Of a stretch of 64,000 bases of DNA, positions 8,607 to 16,907 are shown in pieces. Source of the DNA: an uncultured Chitinophaga sp. (lineage in GTDB: Bacteria; Bacteroidota; Bacteroidia; Chitinophagales; Chitinophagaceae); NCBI RefSeq assembly GCF_902168175.1, contig NZ_CABHOU010000072.1, forward strand, positions 1 to 64,000, written 5' to 3'. How positions within the stretch are numbered: position 1 is the stretch's first letter; the number at the start of each line of letters is the position of its first letter. Below the pieces are notes generated by a model, which was not told the origin of the DNA, did no database searches, and saw only the letters and a program-made list of their open reading frames with translations. Both the position numbers and the translations under genes were made by a program.

Positions 8607-8687
8607 AACCCGCTCTTAGAGCGGGTTTTACTTCGTTGGTGCCCAGTAGCGGAATGTTTTCGAACCAGTTTGTACAGATAATCAGTG
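8604..8687 (-). repeat. Direct repeat copy 2: broken tRNA 3' end plus terminator
   Basis: Matches 7097-7180 with few differences, including the same 5-base insertion in the T-loop-like part (CGGAATGTTTTCGAACC on the plus strand) and the encoded CCA. Shared decay means the copies arose by duplication or by successive integrations at the same site. Together they bracket the 7238 and 8286 genes. Confidence 0.55.
8605..8629 (-). terminator. Rho-independent terminator in repeat copy 2
   Basis: The same 25-base hairpin as at 7099-7123 (CCCGCTC/GAGCGGG flanked by A4 and T4). On the minus strand it ends any transcript coming from the HNH gene side before it reaches the 8606-7238 pair. Confidence 0.75.
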
Positions 8688-8767
8688 ACCTACTCACAAA
8701 CTGATCGTGATTCTGTTGCCAGAAGCATCTCATATTCTTAAACATATAAGGAGCAATTATTTTCGAT

Positions 8768-9583
8768 CTATTTCCCTTCTTTATAAAGGATTGATTGATT
8801 TTTATTATCGAGTATCCAGCTTAAATATCTGTCTAGGCCGGCGTTGGTCATGTTAATAGTATACTCAATGCCCATTATCGCAATAACAAAGTATAAATTA
8901 GTTACTATGCGCTGCTCTCCGACCAAAGTCGGCTCATCAGGTATCAAGAAGTCAAATTCGTTCATTAACTGGTAATGAATCTTTTTTTCTGCATCAAATT
9001 TTATTTTAACCTCGTCATAAATCCTCCGTGTATTATAAGGCCATATTTTGAATTCTCCCTGTCCGTATCTGACGAAATTACGAAGCTGATTAAGTCCTTC
9101 GTTTTTTACAAATTCATCTTGCCAGCCTTCTAGGTTAGACAATCTTAATGCTAATGCTTCAAGCGCTATTTTTCCAATTAATTTAGATAAATTGAGGTTG
9201 TCTTTAGGTGGCTCAGGTATTATTGGGATATATAATTCTTTGTAACTACTAATAGAATCGAATAATTCTTTATTTTCGATAACGACCTCGAGAACACTAC
9301 TGTCATCCGGAAAAATACTCACTTTATCATTCATGTTTCTAAAAAATCCGGGAAGCCCGGGAATTTTCCCTTTTTTATTCTCGATATGATGTCGTCCTCT
9401 CAACGACTGAAAATATGCGAGTTCCAGTACTCGCTTTTCAATCTTGATGGCCAAATAGTTATTGCATGCATCACAAACTACTCCTTTTGGTAACGTATGC
9501 TGTTTGTTCCCAAGGCTTTCAGGCACTATATGCTCAATCGATTTGGACTTTGAACTATCTTCCTTACAAAAAATGCATCTCAT
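8768..9583 (-). CDS. HNH endonuclease (HNH_5-type)
   Basis: A 271-residue protein whose first 50 residues carry a compact HNH nuclease. C3-x2-C6 is followed by SIEHIVPESLGN (catalytic His at 18 of the beta-beta-alpha-metal fold), then GVVCDACNNYLA (C37-x2-C40 and the conserved Asn pair). The remaining about 220 residues are an uncharacterised, mostly helical-beta domain, probably specificity or sensing. Such HNH_5 plus variable-domain proteins often sit in defence islands, and this one is next to other defence-type genes. It is transcribed alone toward the repeat terminator. Substrate unknown. Confidence 0.8.
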   Translation of the reverse strand: MRCIFCKEDSSKSKSIEHIVPESLGNKQHTLPKGVVCDACNNYLAIKIEKRVLELAYFQSLRGRHHIENKKGKIPGLPGFFRNMNDKVSIFPDDSSVLEVVIENKELFDSISSYKELYIPIIPEPPKDNLNLSKLIGKIALEALALRLSNLEGWQDEFVKNEGLNQLRNFVRYGQGEFKIWPYNTRRIYDEVKIKFDAEKKIHYQLMNEFDFLIPDEPTLVGEQRIVTNLYFVIAIMGIEYTINMTNAGLDRYLSWILDNKNQSILYKEGK

Positions 9584-9963
9584 TTTCTTTTTAAATTAAA
9601 TGTTATCCGGCCATCTATGATGCGTTCTCGTTGCAAAAAAATTCGCCTTTGCGTCCGTCAAAGTCCGGATGGGCAAGCAACACGCTCAAAGTCGCTATCA
9701 GTGATGTCGCCAGCCGCTGCGTATGCGTGCTAGCCGCGGAATAACATGGCCGCTAAAGTAAATACTGCTTATCAGCAAAGCGGTAAAGCGGCTTCGAAAA
9801 ATATCCCGGCCATTATTCAAGGATGCGTATCTCTTATAAGTTAGCGATTGATTAAGGTTTTGGCGGCATTGACTTGTTTCCCAGCCCCAATCATGGCCAG
9901 GTCCATTCAACAAAAAATGGCAACCGCATTACCGCCGTGGCAATTTTTAGATGTCTGCTGGAT
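9584..9963 (-). other. 380-bp gap without a convincing gene
   Basis: The stretch is more GC-rich than its neighbours. Short open stretches exist on the minus strand (for example one ending at 9698, and another reading LLAHPDFDGRKGEFF just before a stop near 9618), but none has a credible start or full-length domain. It may be a relic of an older gene. Confidence 0.3.
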
Positions 9964-10257
9964 TTACTTGGTCCAGCCACCAGTTCCACCGCTTTCCGTT
10001 TGATAATGTCCGGTATCAAACCACGGGGCCTGCAGATATATGGTGCGCCCCCAGGTCTTACCAGCGTTAGGGTGATCTGCGGGATATATTCGGTTATAGT
10101 AAGGTGGTGTCCCCTCTATGGGCTCGCCATCTTTGACCCCGTCGATGCCAATCACTTTTGCGTACCTGTCGGATCTCCAGGACTCACGATGCACGTAAAA
10201 ACCTAAACGACACCCGTTATCCACATACATTTCAAAGATGTTTCGGCTTTTTTTCAT
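9964..10257 (-). CDS. Small hypothetical protein
   Basis: 97 residues from the ATG at 10257 (MKKSRNIFEMYVDNGC). The chain is rich in Trp, Tyr, Gly and Pro (GKTWGRTIYLQAPWF) with no signal peptide and no domain that I know. Such compact aromatic-rich proteins in islands can be immunity or anti-toxin proteins, but there is no adjacent toxin to support that. A run of ten G lies about 50 bases upstream on this strand. Confidence 0.45.
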   Translation of the reverse strand: MKKSRNIFEMYVDNGCRLGFYVHRESWRSDRYAKVIGIDGVKDGEPIEGTPPYYNRIYPADHPNAGKTWGRTIYLQAPWFDTGHYQTESGGTGGWTK

Positions 10258-10304
10258 CGGATTTTGTTTTACTTATCTGCAAAATATTACAAAGAAATTT
10301 TTAT

Positions 10305-10314
10305 CCCCCCCCCC
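10305..10314. repeat. Homopolymer C10/G10 tract followed by A7
   Basis: Ten consecutive C on the plus strand (G10 on the minus strand), next to A7 or T7. It lies 48-57 bases upstream of the ATG at 10257, where a promoter spacer could be. Long G tracts slip during replication and can give phase variation. Confidence 0.6.
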
Positions 10315-10419
10315 AAAAAAATGTTCGACCAGGGTTTTGTTAGCCGATTAGTTACGAATCCTATACCAAATTTCTTTGCCATCCGTACCTATAAGCCATT
10401 TAATATCTCTGATATAAAC

Positions 10420-10450
10420 AAAAAAGGACTTCCTGCATAAACGGGAAGTC
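10420..10450 (-). terminator. Terminator downstream of the DUF4238 gene
   Basis: On the minus strand GACTTCCC-loop-GGAAGTCC is followed by TTTTTTG. It lies about 140 bp beyond the stop of the DUF4238 gene and is oriented to end its transcript. Confidence 0.7.
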
Positions 10451-10589
10451 TTAAGAGTTGTGGAAGTAAAGTGTTTGGATCTTGCATTTCATAATTTTAT
10501 AATCTGCATGAAATGGCAGCGATTGACTAATCTACTGATATCTCGCAATGCCCCAGCAGAATCCACAGAATTACTACACATTTAGAGGT

Positions 10590-11639
10590 CTAATTGCCGG
10601 TTTGATTTACCGTAAAAAAACTATTCAACCAATTATCGCCGTCTCGCTTAACATACTTCTGTAACTTCTCAGATAACTTATTTAATAAGGCTTGGTCGGA
10701 AGATATAACCACATTATTAATTAATTGACAAGATCTTGCGTTCACGTACTCCACAGCTTTTGATGAGTTGCTCGAATGCAATATCCGTTTTGAAGTCACT
10801 TTAGCAACATCAACGATTTCCTGTTCTGTCAAATCTATAGCTAAGCAATAAGTACTGGACAGTGGTAAAAATAGAAATCCTTCACCTGTGAGCTTTAGGT
10901 TGTAGAAAGTTTGGTCGTTCAGAAAAACAAAACCCGGATTGTCCGATGTGATGTAGCGTGTTCCATTCTCAGGTGCACGCAATACATGCCATCGCAACTT
11001 GCATAGTGCATTTCTAAACTTAATCCTTCTATTAATGTTTTCGTAAGAGTGGATTAGGCTCTGCAATTGTAATTTTTTTTTCAAATCGGGATCCTCTCTG
11101 TTTTCATCTAACATCTGTTTGGCCACAGCCTTCTTAATTTCTTTATCCATATTTGCAAAGGGTGCTCCAGGATGATCAAGCTCGGTTAGTAATATTTCCA
11201 TTACATTCTCCAAAGTTTCAATTGTGTATGTCTTAGCGTGATAAGGATTTCTCATCTTCAGCTGTACCAAGAAGTCACAGAAAAGATTGGCATCATCAAT
11301 GGAAATTTCTTGCCCAGAGGTTATTAGCGTAAATAATCTGCCATATTCTCTTTCAGTTGATTGCAGAACCTCATTCTCTACAAATAGGCTATCCCACTGG
11401 TTCAATGAAAATGAAGTCATTTGCACATCTTCCGACGGAATTTTGTAATAATAGTCTTCTGTACATATGGTTCTAGGATGGCATTTTTTTGCGAAGGAAC
11501 GAAATCCCTTTCGCTGTATGTTTTCTAAATTTAGATAGTATAATTTGTCTCCAGAACAGAAGTTTTTGAGGTAGCATTTAGGCACATAATGGTGTCGTTT
11601 TGCTTCAGATTTGGTATCTTTAGTACTTTCAAAACTCAT
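10590..11639 (-). CDS. DUF4238 domain-containing protein
   Basis: From the ATG at 11639 (MSFESTKDTKSEAKRHHYVPKCYLKNF) this is 349 residues. The opening RHHYVPKCYLKNFCSG and the later AKKCHPRTICTEDYYY are typical of the DUF4238 family. The middle contains the usual R-Y-TSDNPGFVF stretch (about residues 240-255). The function of DUF4238 is not established; members are frequent on mobile elements and in defence islands and are suspected effectors. The longer in-frame start at 11690 adds a non-homologous tail. It is monocistronic on the minus strand. Confidence 0.82.
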   Translation of the reverse strand: MSFESTKDTKSEAKRHHYVPKCYLKNFCSGDKLYYLNLENIQRKGFRSFAKKCHPRTICTEDYYYKIPSEDVQMTSFSLNQWDSLFVENEVLQSTEREYGRLFTLITSGQEISIDDANLFCDFLVQLKMRNPYHAKTYTIETLENVMEILLTELDHPGAPFANMDKEIKKAVAKQMLDENREDPDLKKKLQLQSLIHSYENINRRIKFRNALCKLRWHVLRAPENGTRYITSDNPGFVFLNDQTFYNLKLTGEGFLFLPLSSTYCLAIDLTEQEIVDVAKVTSKRILHSSNSSKAVEYVNARSCQLINNVVISSDQALLNKLSEKLQKYVKRDGDNWLNSFFTVNQTGN

Positions 11640-11817
11640 ATACTTATTCTTGCTTGGTGAAGATAGGCGGCGAAATAGTAAAATGTGCAAAGGGAGCTTC
11701 CGCCCTGTTTTGCGTATTTTTGAATCTAACCTATTCCTCGACTAGCAGCATTTTTACCCGCTCGAACTTAGACATTTTCAACTTACCGGTAGTCGAGTTA
11801 GATGGAGGAACTGCTTC

Positions 11818-12756
11818 TTATAAGCCCATCAACACTTTAAATTGCGCCAGATCTAATATCTTATCTTGGAAACCGCATTCGTTGAAGGCAGCATGAATAT
11901 TTTTTTCCTCTGTCACTAGTCGCTTATCTAAATTTGTTGGATTATACAAAGCGCCGAATATTATGGATATATCTATCACAGTATTCCATCGCCGATCAGC
12001 AACATCTTTTATGGCCTCAACACTATTCCCCACATTTTCCAATAAGCGCTCATTCATAATTAATGCAGGGCAAAATTTCTTCATGAATTCTATTACTGTA
12101 TTGTAATATTCCTCATTCTTAACTGGTGACTTCCCAGCAATACTATGTGCTCTATCAATAAATCCCTGCGCCACTAGAAACGATAATCTTCCAATTCGTA
12201 AACTCTTAAAATAATCGCTACGAAGTTCCTTTTTATCCTTATAGTATTTCCAATCAGCATCTCCATTGTTTATTGACTTTAAATATCCCTCATAGTTGTC
12301 TCTGATTTCCCTTTTTTCAAATTCAATCTGGCCTCTAACAGTTTGCACATGCCTTGTCATCTCAGCTTGTCCCAGGTCTTCAATATTACCTACTAGCATT
12401 TGAGCCAAATTGATCACTTTAGCATACATTCTAGCATTTTTGTCTCCGACTCCAATAAAAAACCGTTCTAGAATTGCATTAAGCGGTGGTATGAAATCAA
12501 CATGAATATGTGTTGATGAATAGGTCGTAGATAGGTCAACAAGTAGTCTCAGAGCACTCTTGCATTCTATTCTATCGACATCAGATGCATCATCGAAGTG
12601 ACTAATTAACTCCATCGCCGAATTAATAGGAAACAGCAACCTGATATTATCTTGTTTACATTTTTGTTTTATTTTACGGGACAAATGAATCACTTCATCG
12701 TCTGCAAGATTTCTGACTAAATTTCTGTAGATATTGGTATCAAGTATTAGATCCAT
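11818..12756 (-). CDS. Large PIN-domain-like protein
   Basis: A 312-residue protein starting MDLILDTNIYRNLV, the classic first strand of PIN ribonucleases with the metal-binding Asp at 6 and the T-N pair. An acidic residue follows in SAMELISHF. The end has RRWNTVIDISIIFGAL and LVTEEKNIHAAFNECG, like the final PIN acidic positions. It is more than twice the length of VapC toxins, with a helical insertion (about 130-240). Probably a metal-dependent RNase of a toxin or defence type. The small gene just upstream on the same strand (70 bp gap) may be its partner. Confidence 0.65.
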   Translation of the reverse strand: MDLILDTNIYRNLVRNLADDEVIHLSRKIKQKCKQDNIRLLFPINSAMELISHFDDASDVDRIECKSALRLLVDLSTTYSSTHIHVDFIPPLNAILERFFIGVGDKNARMYAKVINLAQMLVGNIEDLGQAEMTRHVQTVRGQIEFEKREIRDNYEGYLKSINNGDADWKYYKDKKELRSDYFKSLRIGRLSFLVAQGFIDRAHSIAGKSPVKNEEYYNTVIEFMKKFCPALIMNERLLENVGNSVEAIKDVADRRWNTVIDISIIFGALYNPTNLDKRLVTEEKNIHAAFNECGFQDKILDLAQFKVLMGL

Positions 12757-12825
12757 TATTAAAATTTCAATAACTGAATAAGGATAATTTTATTTTGGCC
12801 TACTAATCGCAAAACATAGGAATAC

Positions 12826-13056
12826 TCAATGCGCTTCGTCATTCGGATTGATGGCCTTTCCATTAATGAAAGAAATAAATTTATTGTACTCGTTTGCCGC
12901 CTCTTGCCAACGCGTGTAAGCCTGATTGTACTTTGATACTGAATCCATGTCTCCAAATCTAGTGGTAGACACCATATTTCTATCTGTTTCCAACAGTTGC
13001 TTCCAGGCTTTATCAGCATTCATCAATAATTCGTCGTGTTTTTCTTGGTAAGTCAT
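12826..13056 (-). CDS. Small helical protein upstream of the PIN gene
   Basis: 76 residues from the ATG at 13056 (MTYQEKHDELLMNADKAW), predicted almost entirely helical and charged (YNQAYTRWQEAANEYNKFISF), without membrane or DNA-binding motif. Its position, 70 bp upstream of and co-directional with a PIN-domain gene, is that of an antitoxin in two-gene modules. The sequence does not resemble VapB, so partner status is inference. Confidence 0.5.
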   Translation of the reverse strand: MTYQEKHDELLMNADKAWKQLLETDRNMVSTTRFGDMDSVSKYNQAYTRWQEAANEYNKFISFINGKAINPNDEAH

Positions 13057-13271
13057 AATAAAGTGGTGATTAAAAGTGATTTTTTGAATAATTATATAAT
13101 ATAATCCTTTTCAGATTAATTCAGGCAAAAATATTGGCTGCGTACAATGAGCCTATAGGAACGATGAAAGTGAGGCACAGAGCGGAGGCCAAAAATTTCT
13201 TTTCAGCCTCAGCACTGTTCCACAAAACGATTTTTCCGACCAGTTTCAACCCCGGGAATATCGAGTAAGTA

Positions 13272-13298
13272 CAAAAAAGGATCAGAATAATCTGATCC
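13272..13298 (-). terminator. Terminator of the XRE-ImmA operon
   Basis: On the minus strand GGATCAGA-TTAT-TCTGATCC is followed by TTTTTTGT. It lies 11 bp downstream of the stop codon of the gene at 13309. Confidence 0.85.
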
Positions 13299-13308
13299 TT
13301 TCAAAAAC

Positions 13309-14370
13309 TTACTTAACAACCCGAAGGCGACACCCCTCTTGACTAATATAATAGTTATAAAAATCCGATGAATTTAACTGCACTATCTTACATAAATCTT
13401 CATCGGTATAGTTATAATCCGATTTGTAAACCTGAAGGATTTCCTTAATTATACCCACATCCTCCCTGGGTGGGCTTAACTCAGGTGGCTCCTGTAAACG
13501 AAACCCCATTGCCGAAAGTTGCGCCCAGAGATATTTTGCTTGGTTATCGGTTATAATAGCCAGCAGCTTAGCTTTCATCACCAAAGAGGCCATCGATACT
13601 CTCCAGTAAAGCTTTAGGTTCGTAAGCATTTTGAAATCAAGATAAGACACCTGTGCCGTAAATTCCTCAGCTGGAACCAGAAACTCGCTACCAAAAGCAA
13701 AAGCTTCCCTTTCAACATCACGACGTTCGGAAATCGGATTTTTAAAGTGCATAACCAGATGACCAAGCTCGTGCGCTATAGTTAGTCTAAAGCGATCAGT
13801 GGGTAACTTCCTGTTGATGTAGATGACCGGCTGATTTTTTTCAGTGTACATACTTATACCGTCGATCTTTTCGGCTCCAAAATCAAACGGGACTATTATA
13901 ATACCGTTGTCCTCTATAAGCTTCGTAAGATTTTCAATTTTACCTCGTGGCACCTTCCACCTGTCACGAAGTAACCTTGCGGCATCTTCGGGAGTACCGT
14001 GATCTTCAACATTCCAGCTAAATAAATTGGTTTCTGGCAGATCGATACCATCCAGCAACTTCTGCAAACCCAACCTCAACACATTCATTTTTGCTTCGGA
14101 AGTGGATAAGTTTTTCCTGGCCATACTTATTTTCCTTCGATAATAGATGTAGCTGGTGGAATAAACTTTGTCCGCCTGTAAAAAGAAATTAACAGGATAA
14201 TCTAATTTAATGCTAAGGTTTTCTACAATTTCGGATGATGGCTGCATTAGGCCGTTTTCAATTTTCGAAACAGTTCCTTGAGCCACACCCAATAAATTGC
14301 ATAGGTCACTTTGACTAAGCCCCCGAGATTCCCTCGCTAACTTAATCATGTCTGAGTTAATGGCTGACAT
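13309..14370 (-). CDS. XRE-type HTH regulator fused to ImmA/IrrE metallopeptidase
   Basis: A 353-residue protein. Residues 8-60 are an XRE helix-turn-helix (LARESRGLSQSDLCNLLGVAQGTVSKIENG). Residues 150-260 are a COG2856/M78 zinc peptidase with HELGH at 200-204 and a downstream Glu (REAFAFGSEFLVP), the third zinc ligand. In ICEBs1 and Deinococcus, ImmA and IrrE cleave a repressor in response to damage; fused forms regulate prophages, ICEs and toxin or defence operons. It is the second gene of an operon whose first gene (14396-15007) lies 25 bp upstream. The pair is divergent from the putAbiC gene and could control it. Confidence 0.9.
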   Translation of the reverse strand: MSAINSDMIKLARESRGLSQSDLCNLLGVAQGTVSKIENGLMQPSSEIVENLSIKLDYPVNFFLQADKVYSTSYIYYRRKISMARKNLSTSEAKMNVLRLGLQKLLDGIDLPETNLFSWNVEDHGTPEDAARLLRDRWKVPRGKIENLTKLIEDNGIIIVPFDFGAEKIDGISMYTEKNQPVIYINRKLPTDRFRLTIAHELGHLVMHFKNPISERRDVEREAFAFGSEFLVPAEEFTAQVSYLDFKMLTNLKLYWRVSMASLVMKAKLLAIITDNQAKYLWAQLSAMGFRLQEPPELSPPREDVGIIKEILQVYKSDYNYTDEDLCKIVQLNSSDFYNYYISQEGCRLRVVK

Positions 14371-14395
14371 AATTTATTATTTAAATATGAACAGG

Positions 14396-15007
14396 CTACT
14401 TGTTGTCCGTACCAGTCTTCCCGTCCTGTTTCTTCGCTCGTACACGCGGTACACTCTCTGCAGCAGGTACGTTATTGATTTTCGCCACCTCAAATATAGC
14501 TGATTGTTTTACTTCCGTAGTTAAATCTTTGAACCACACAACAGTGTCGCCTTCGCGGCAGACAAGAACAATCTTAATTAACTGCGTCCAGGAAGAATCC
14601 GGCAAGAAACCAGCAACGAGCAAGGTCGGCTCTACACCGAAACCTGCAAAGTCAATTTGCTTATAATATTTTTCTGTTTGTAAAGTCTGCGCGTTTGATC
14701 CCTTCAACTCGTCGTCCAACTTCTTGAACCTGATAAAGACCTCACCGCGTATTAAAATCCCCACTATTCCCTTAAACTCTCCGACAACAACTTCACTGTT
14801 ACCGGCAAATGCCTTCGCCAAACGCAATTTAATAAAATCATTAATCAAGGAGCCACAAGTTCTTGGTTTAAGATCAACTACACCGTATCGCGAACGCTCC
14901 GTGCGAACGTCCAAATATTCTCGAAAAGAACTATTTATAACTTCCGCTATTACAGGGAAGTACTTCCTAACTATTTGTTCAACCTCCTGTTGACTTAAAA
15001 AGGCCAT
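14396..15007 (-). CDS. Hypothetical protein paired with the XRE-ImmA regulator
   Basis: From the ATG at 15007 (MAFLSQQEVEQIVRKYF) this is 203 residues; an upstream in-frame TTG at 15046 is the only other start. The chain is alpha/beta with no membrane helix, and has a lysine-rich tail (RAKKQDGKTGTDNK). The central LAKAFAGNSEVVVGEFKGIVGILIRGEVFIRFKK resembles the N-terminal nuclease-like or carrier domains found next to ImmA-type genes. I cannot name a family. The position suggests it is the substrate or partner of the downstream peptidase, which is inference. Confidence 0.6.
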   Translation of the reverse strand: MAFLSQQEVEQIVRKYFPVIAEVINSSFREYLDVRTERSRYGVVDLKPRTCGSLINDFIKLRLAKAFAGNSEVVVGEFKGIVGILIRGEVFIRFKKLDDELKGSNAQTLQTEKYYKQIDFAGFGVEPTLLVAGFLPDSSWTQLIKIVLVCREGDTVVWFKDLTTEVKQSAIFEVAKINNVPAAESVPRVRAKKQDGKTGTDNK

Positions 15008-15206
15008 ATAACTATTTTTAAGGGTTTGTTGGGCAAGGTTTTCCAAAAGTACTTTTTTTATTCCAAAAAATATTCTTCCAAATGTCTTTTTTTTATTCCT
15101 AAGTTTGTGAGCGAAACCTAAAGGTCAGTTACCAACACTCAATTTGACAGATACTAATTAAATCGCCGACGAACTGTTTATCGTTTTATACCTAATTAAT
15201 TCTCTT

Positions 15207-16400
15207 ATGACAATTCTAATCTTTTTAGTTTGCGGAACCTTACTCGCCCTATCATTAGGGTATCTGGCAAAATTTACAAGAGTTTATGTTAAAAAATACA
15301 TTAAAGATCAGAATGGAGAGGTCGCTAAACTCGGATGGTTCTCAATTTTTCTAATTCTTATAGCCTTAATACTCATCATCTTCTCGTTCTTGGCACCAGT
15401 AACGTTAACGATGAACGCTCTCACCCCTGAACTGAGTTTTAAGGGGAAGGGTGAAATAGGCGACACCATTGGTGGAATCATGAATCCATTTATTGCGTTG
15501 GCGGGGGTGATTGTTACAGGTTTGGCTTTTTACATGCAATATAAAGCTAATGAGTTGCAAAGAGTATTATTTGCGGAAGGTCAAAAAGCTAGTAACGAGC
15601 AGTTCCAAAAGCAACTGAACTACCAACAATTTGAAGCTCAGTTTTATGAGATGCTTAAATTACACAAAGAGAATGTAAATGAGATGGAATTGAATGGAAA
15701 ACAATTGATAGAAGATAGTTGGATTCCTCTTTCTATCACTAAGCGTAAAGTGTTTCAGGAAATGCAAAGGGAGTTTGAAACTTTGTTAGAACTGGCGTCT
15801 ATCAATAGAAATAATAGACTTCAAGATTTGGAAAATCCAAATTTTCGCTCACGCTATTATTCGCTGTCTAGTGAGACATTCAATGAATGTTATAAAATTT
15901 TCTTTTGGGGATTTCATGCTGCTAATAATTACAAGTTGACCGAACATGCGATAGAGGATATCCAGAATATCCAAAAATATCAATATAAGGGAAGTGATGA
16001 TTTTAACGCAATTCGTGCGAACGATCTGAACTTTTCTATTGAGAGTTTTAAAGGGCATTCATGGTTGTTGGGCCACTATTTTAGGCACCTTTATCTATTG
16101 GTGACTTTCGTAGTTGACAGTAAAGTAGTCTCAACACACGATGAGAAAATGCGCTATTTAAAAGTCGTACGAGCGCAACTATCAAATTTTGAGCAGATCA
16201 TGCTTTTTTACAACTGGATTAGTGGCTTTGGCGACGCGTGGGAGGACGATACTCATAAATATTTCACGAAGTACAAAATAATCCATAACCTGCCGCACAC
16301 ATTTCTATTTGAAAATGACTTTATATCGCGAAAAGTTGACTTTCTCAGAGCTAGATATAAGGAAAATGAAAAAGACGAATTATTTGAAATTGACGAATAG
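15207..16400 (+). CDS. Putative phage abortive infection protein (putAbiC-like)
   Basis: A 397-residue protein with three N-terminal membrane helices (about 1-20, 45-70, 87-107). A coiled-coil stretch follows (YKANELQRVLFAEGQKASNEQFQKQ), then a soluble domain with QFEAQFYEMLKLHKENVNEM. HSWLLGHYFRHLYLLVTFV and YLKVVRAQLSNFEQIMLFYNWIS come after that. This order is characteristic of the putative phage abortive infection family (putAbiC). The family is thought to respond to phage at the membrane; the mechanism is unknown. It is the only plus-strand gene at this spot, divergent from the XRE-ImmA operon across a 200-bp AT-rich spacer. Confidence 0.75.
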   Translation: MTILIFLVCGTLLALSLGYLAKFTRVYVKKYIKDQNGEVAKLGWFSIFLILIALILIIFSFLAPVTLTMNALTPELSFKGKGEIGDTIGGIMNPFIALAGVIVTGLAFYMQYKANELQRVLFAEGQKASNEQFQKQLNYQQFEAQFYEMLKLHKENVNEMELNGKQLIEDSWIPLSITKRKVFQEMQREFETLLELASINRNNRLQDLENPNFRSRYYSLSSETFNECYKIFFWGFHAANNYKLTEHAIEDIQNIQKYQYKGSDDFNAIRANDLNFSIESFKGHSWLLGHYFRHLYLLVTFVVDSKVVSTHDEKMRYLKVVRAQLSNFEQIMLFYNWISGFGDAWEDDTHKYFTKYKIIHNLPHTFLFENDFISRKVDFLRARYKENEKDELFEIDE

Positions 16401-16480
16401 ATTTAAGATGTAAACAGAGGCTTTGCTTACTCTATGCCCATTCAGTCGGTAATCAAAGAACTTGTTCTTTAACTATGACA

Positions 16481-16534
16481 CAAAGAAATACTTGCTATCA
16501 TATATTGATTATAAAAAATATATAGCAAAGTAAA
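16481..16534 (+). other. Hairpin-forming AT-rich sequence
   Basis: TACTTGCTAT...ATATAGCAAAGTAAAACAAGTA forms an imperfect inverted repeat with TTGCTAT/ATAGCAA as the core stem. It lies 80 bp after the putAbiC stop and could be a weak terminator or an operator; no T tract is present. Confidence 0.3.
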
Positions 16535-16628
16535 ACAAGTATGGTTCACTCAATATTTTGGAAACTATACTATAATAAAAAATATTTATATTAAATTAGT
16601 TATTATAAATAAAGCAAATCGCCTTCAA

Positions 16629-16855
16629 ATGGTTACAATTGAAGACTTGGAAATCTCAAAAATTAATAGCTGGTTGAGATAAAAAGATGTGGCGCAAAAC
16701 ACTTCCTGATAAGCCCGTCACAAAACGATGTCTAAAATCAAGTGTGCGAATTATTGGGAATTTCAAACGGAACCTTGCTGTAATTAAGATTAGACGGTAC
16801 ATTTATTTGCACCAAATTAGGCGGATTGTTTTGTTTGATAGATTATAGTAGCCAC
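16629..16855 (+). pseudogene. Decayed HTH_17/excisionase-like helix-turn-helix gene
   Basis: The gap before the helicase gene holds a relic visible only across frames. It opens ATG GTT ACA ATT GAA (MVTIEDLE), then SWLR before a stop, then LKSSVR. LLGISNGTL, LRLDGTFICTKLGGLF and IDYSS follow in shifted frames. Joined in order these match the pattern of Bacteroidota HTH_17 proteins (TIEDL...WL-SSDVR-LLGIS-GTL--LR--GT---TKIGG---YDY). These are excisionase-like DNA-binding proteins of mobile elements. Several frameshifts and stops make it non-functional. Confidence 0.65.
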
Positions 16856-16907
16856 CTCAACCGCGGGTTGAATTAGTAAGCAACACGTGAAAACTAAGAT
16901 TTAGAAA

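Noticed and set aside
9584-9963. Open stretches in the gap between the HNH gene and the small gene, including LLAHPDFDGRKGEFF
   Set aside because: All are under about 75 codons, frames break quickly and no homologous pattern is recognised.
10344-10480. Minus-strand open frame of about 45 codons ending DIKWLIGTDGKEIWYRIRN
   Set aside because: Its composition looks protein-like, but the terminator of the DUF4238 gene lies inside it and no start codon with context is seen; perhaps the tail of a lost gene.
12759-13019. 86-codon frame overlapping the small gene upstream of the PIN gene
   Set aside because: It overlaps 12826-13056 in another frame on the same strand, has poor amino-acid balance and would run to the PIN start; the 76-residue frame is the better one.
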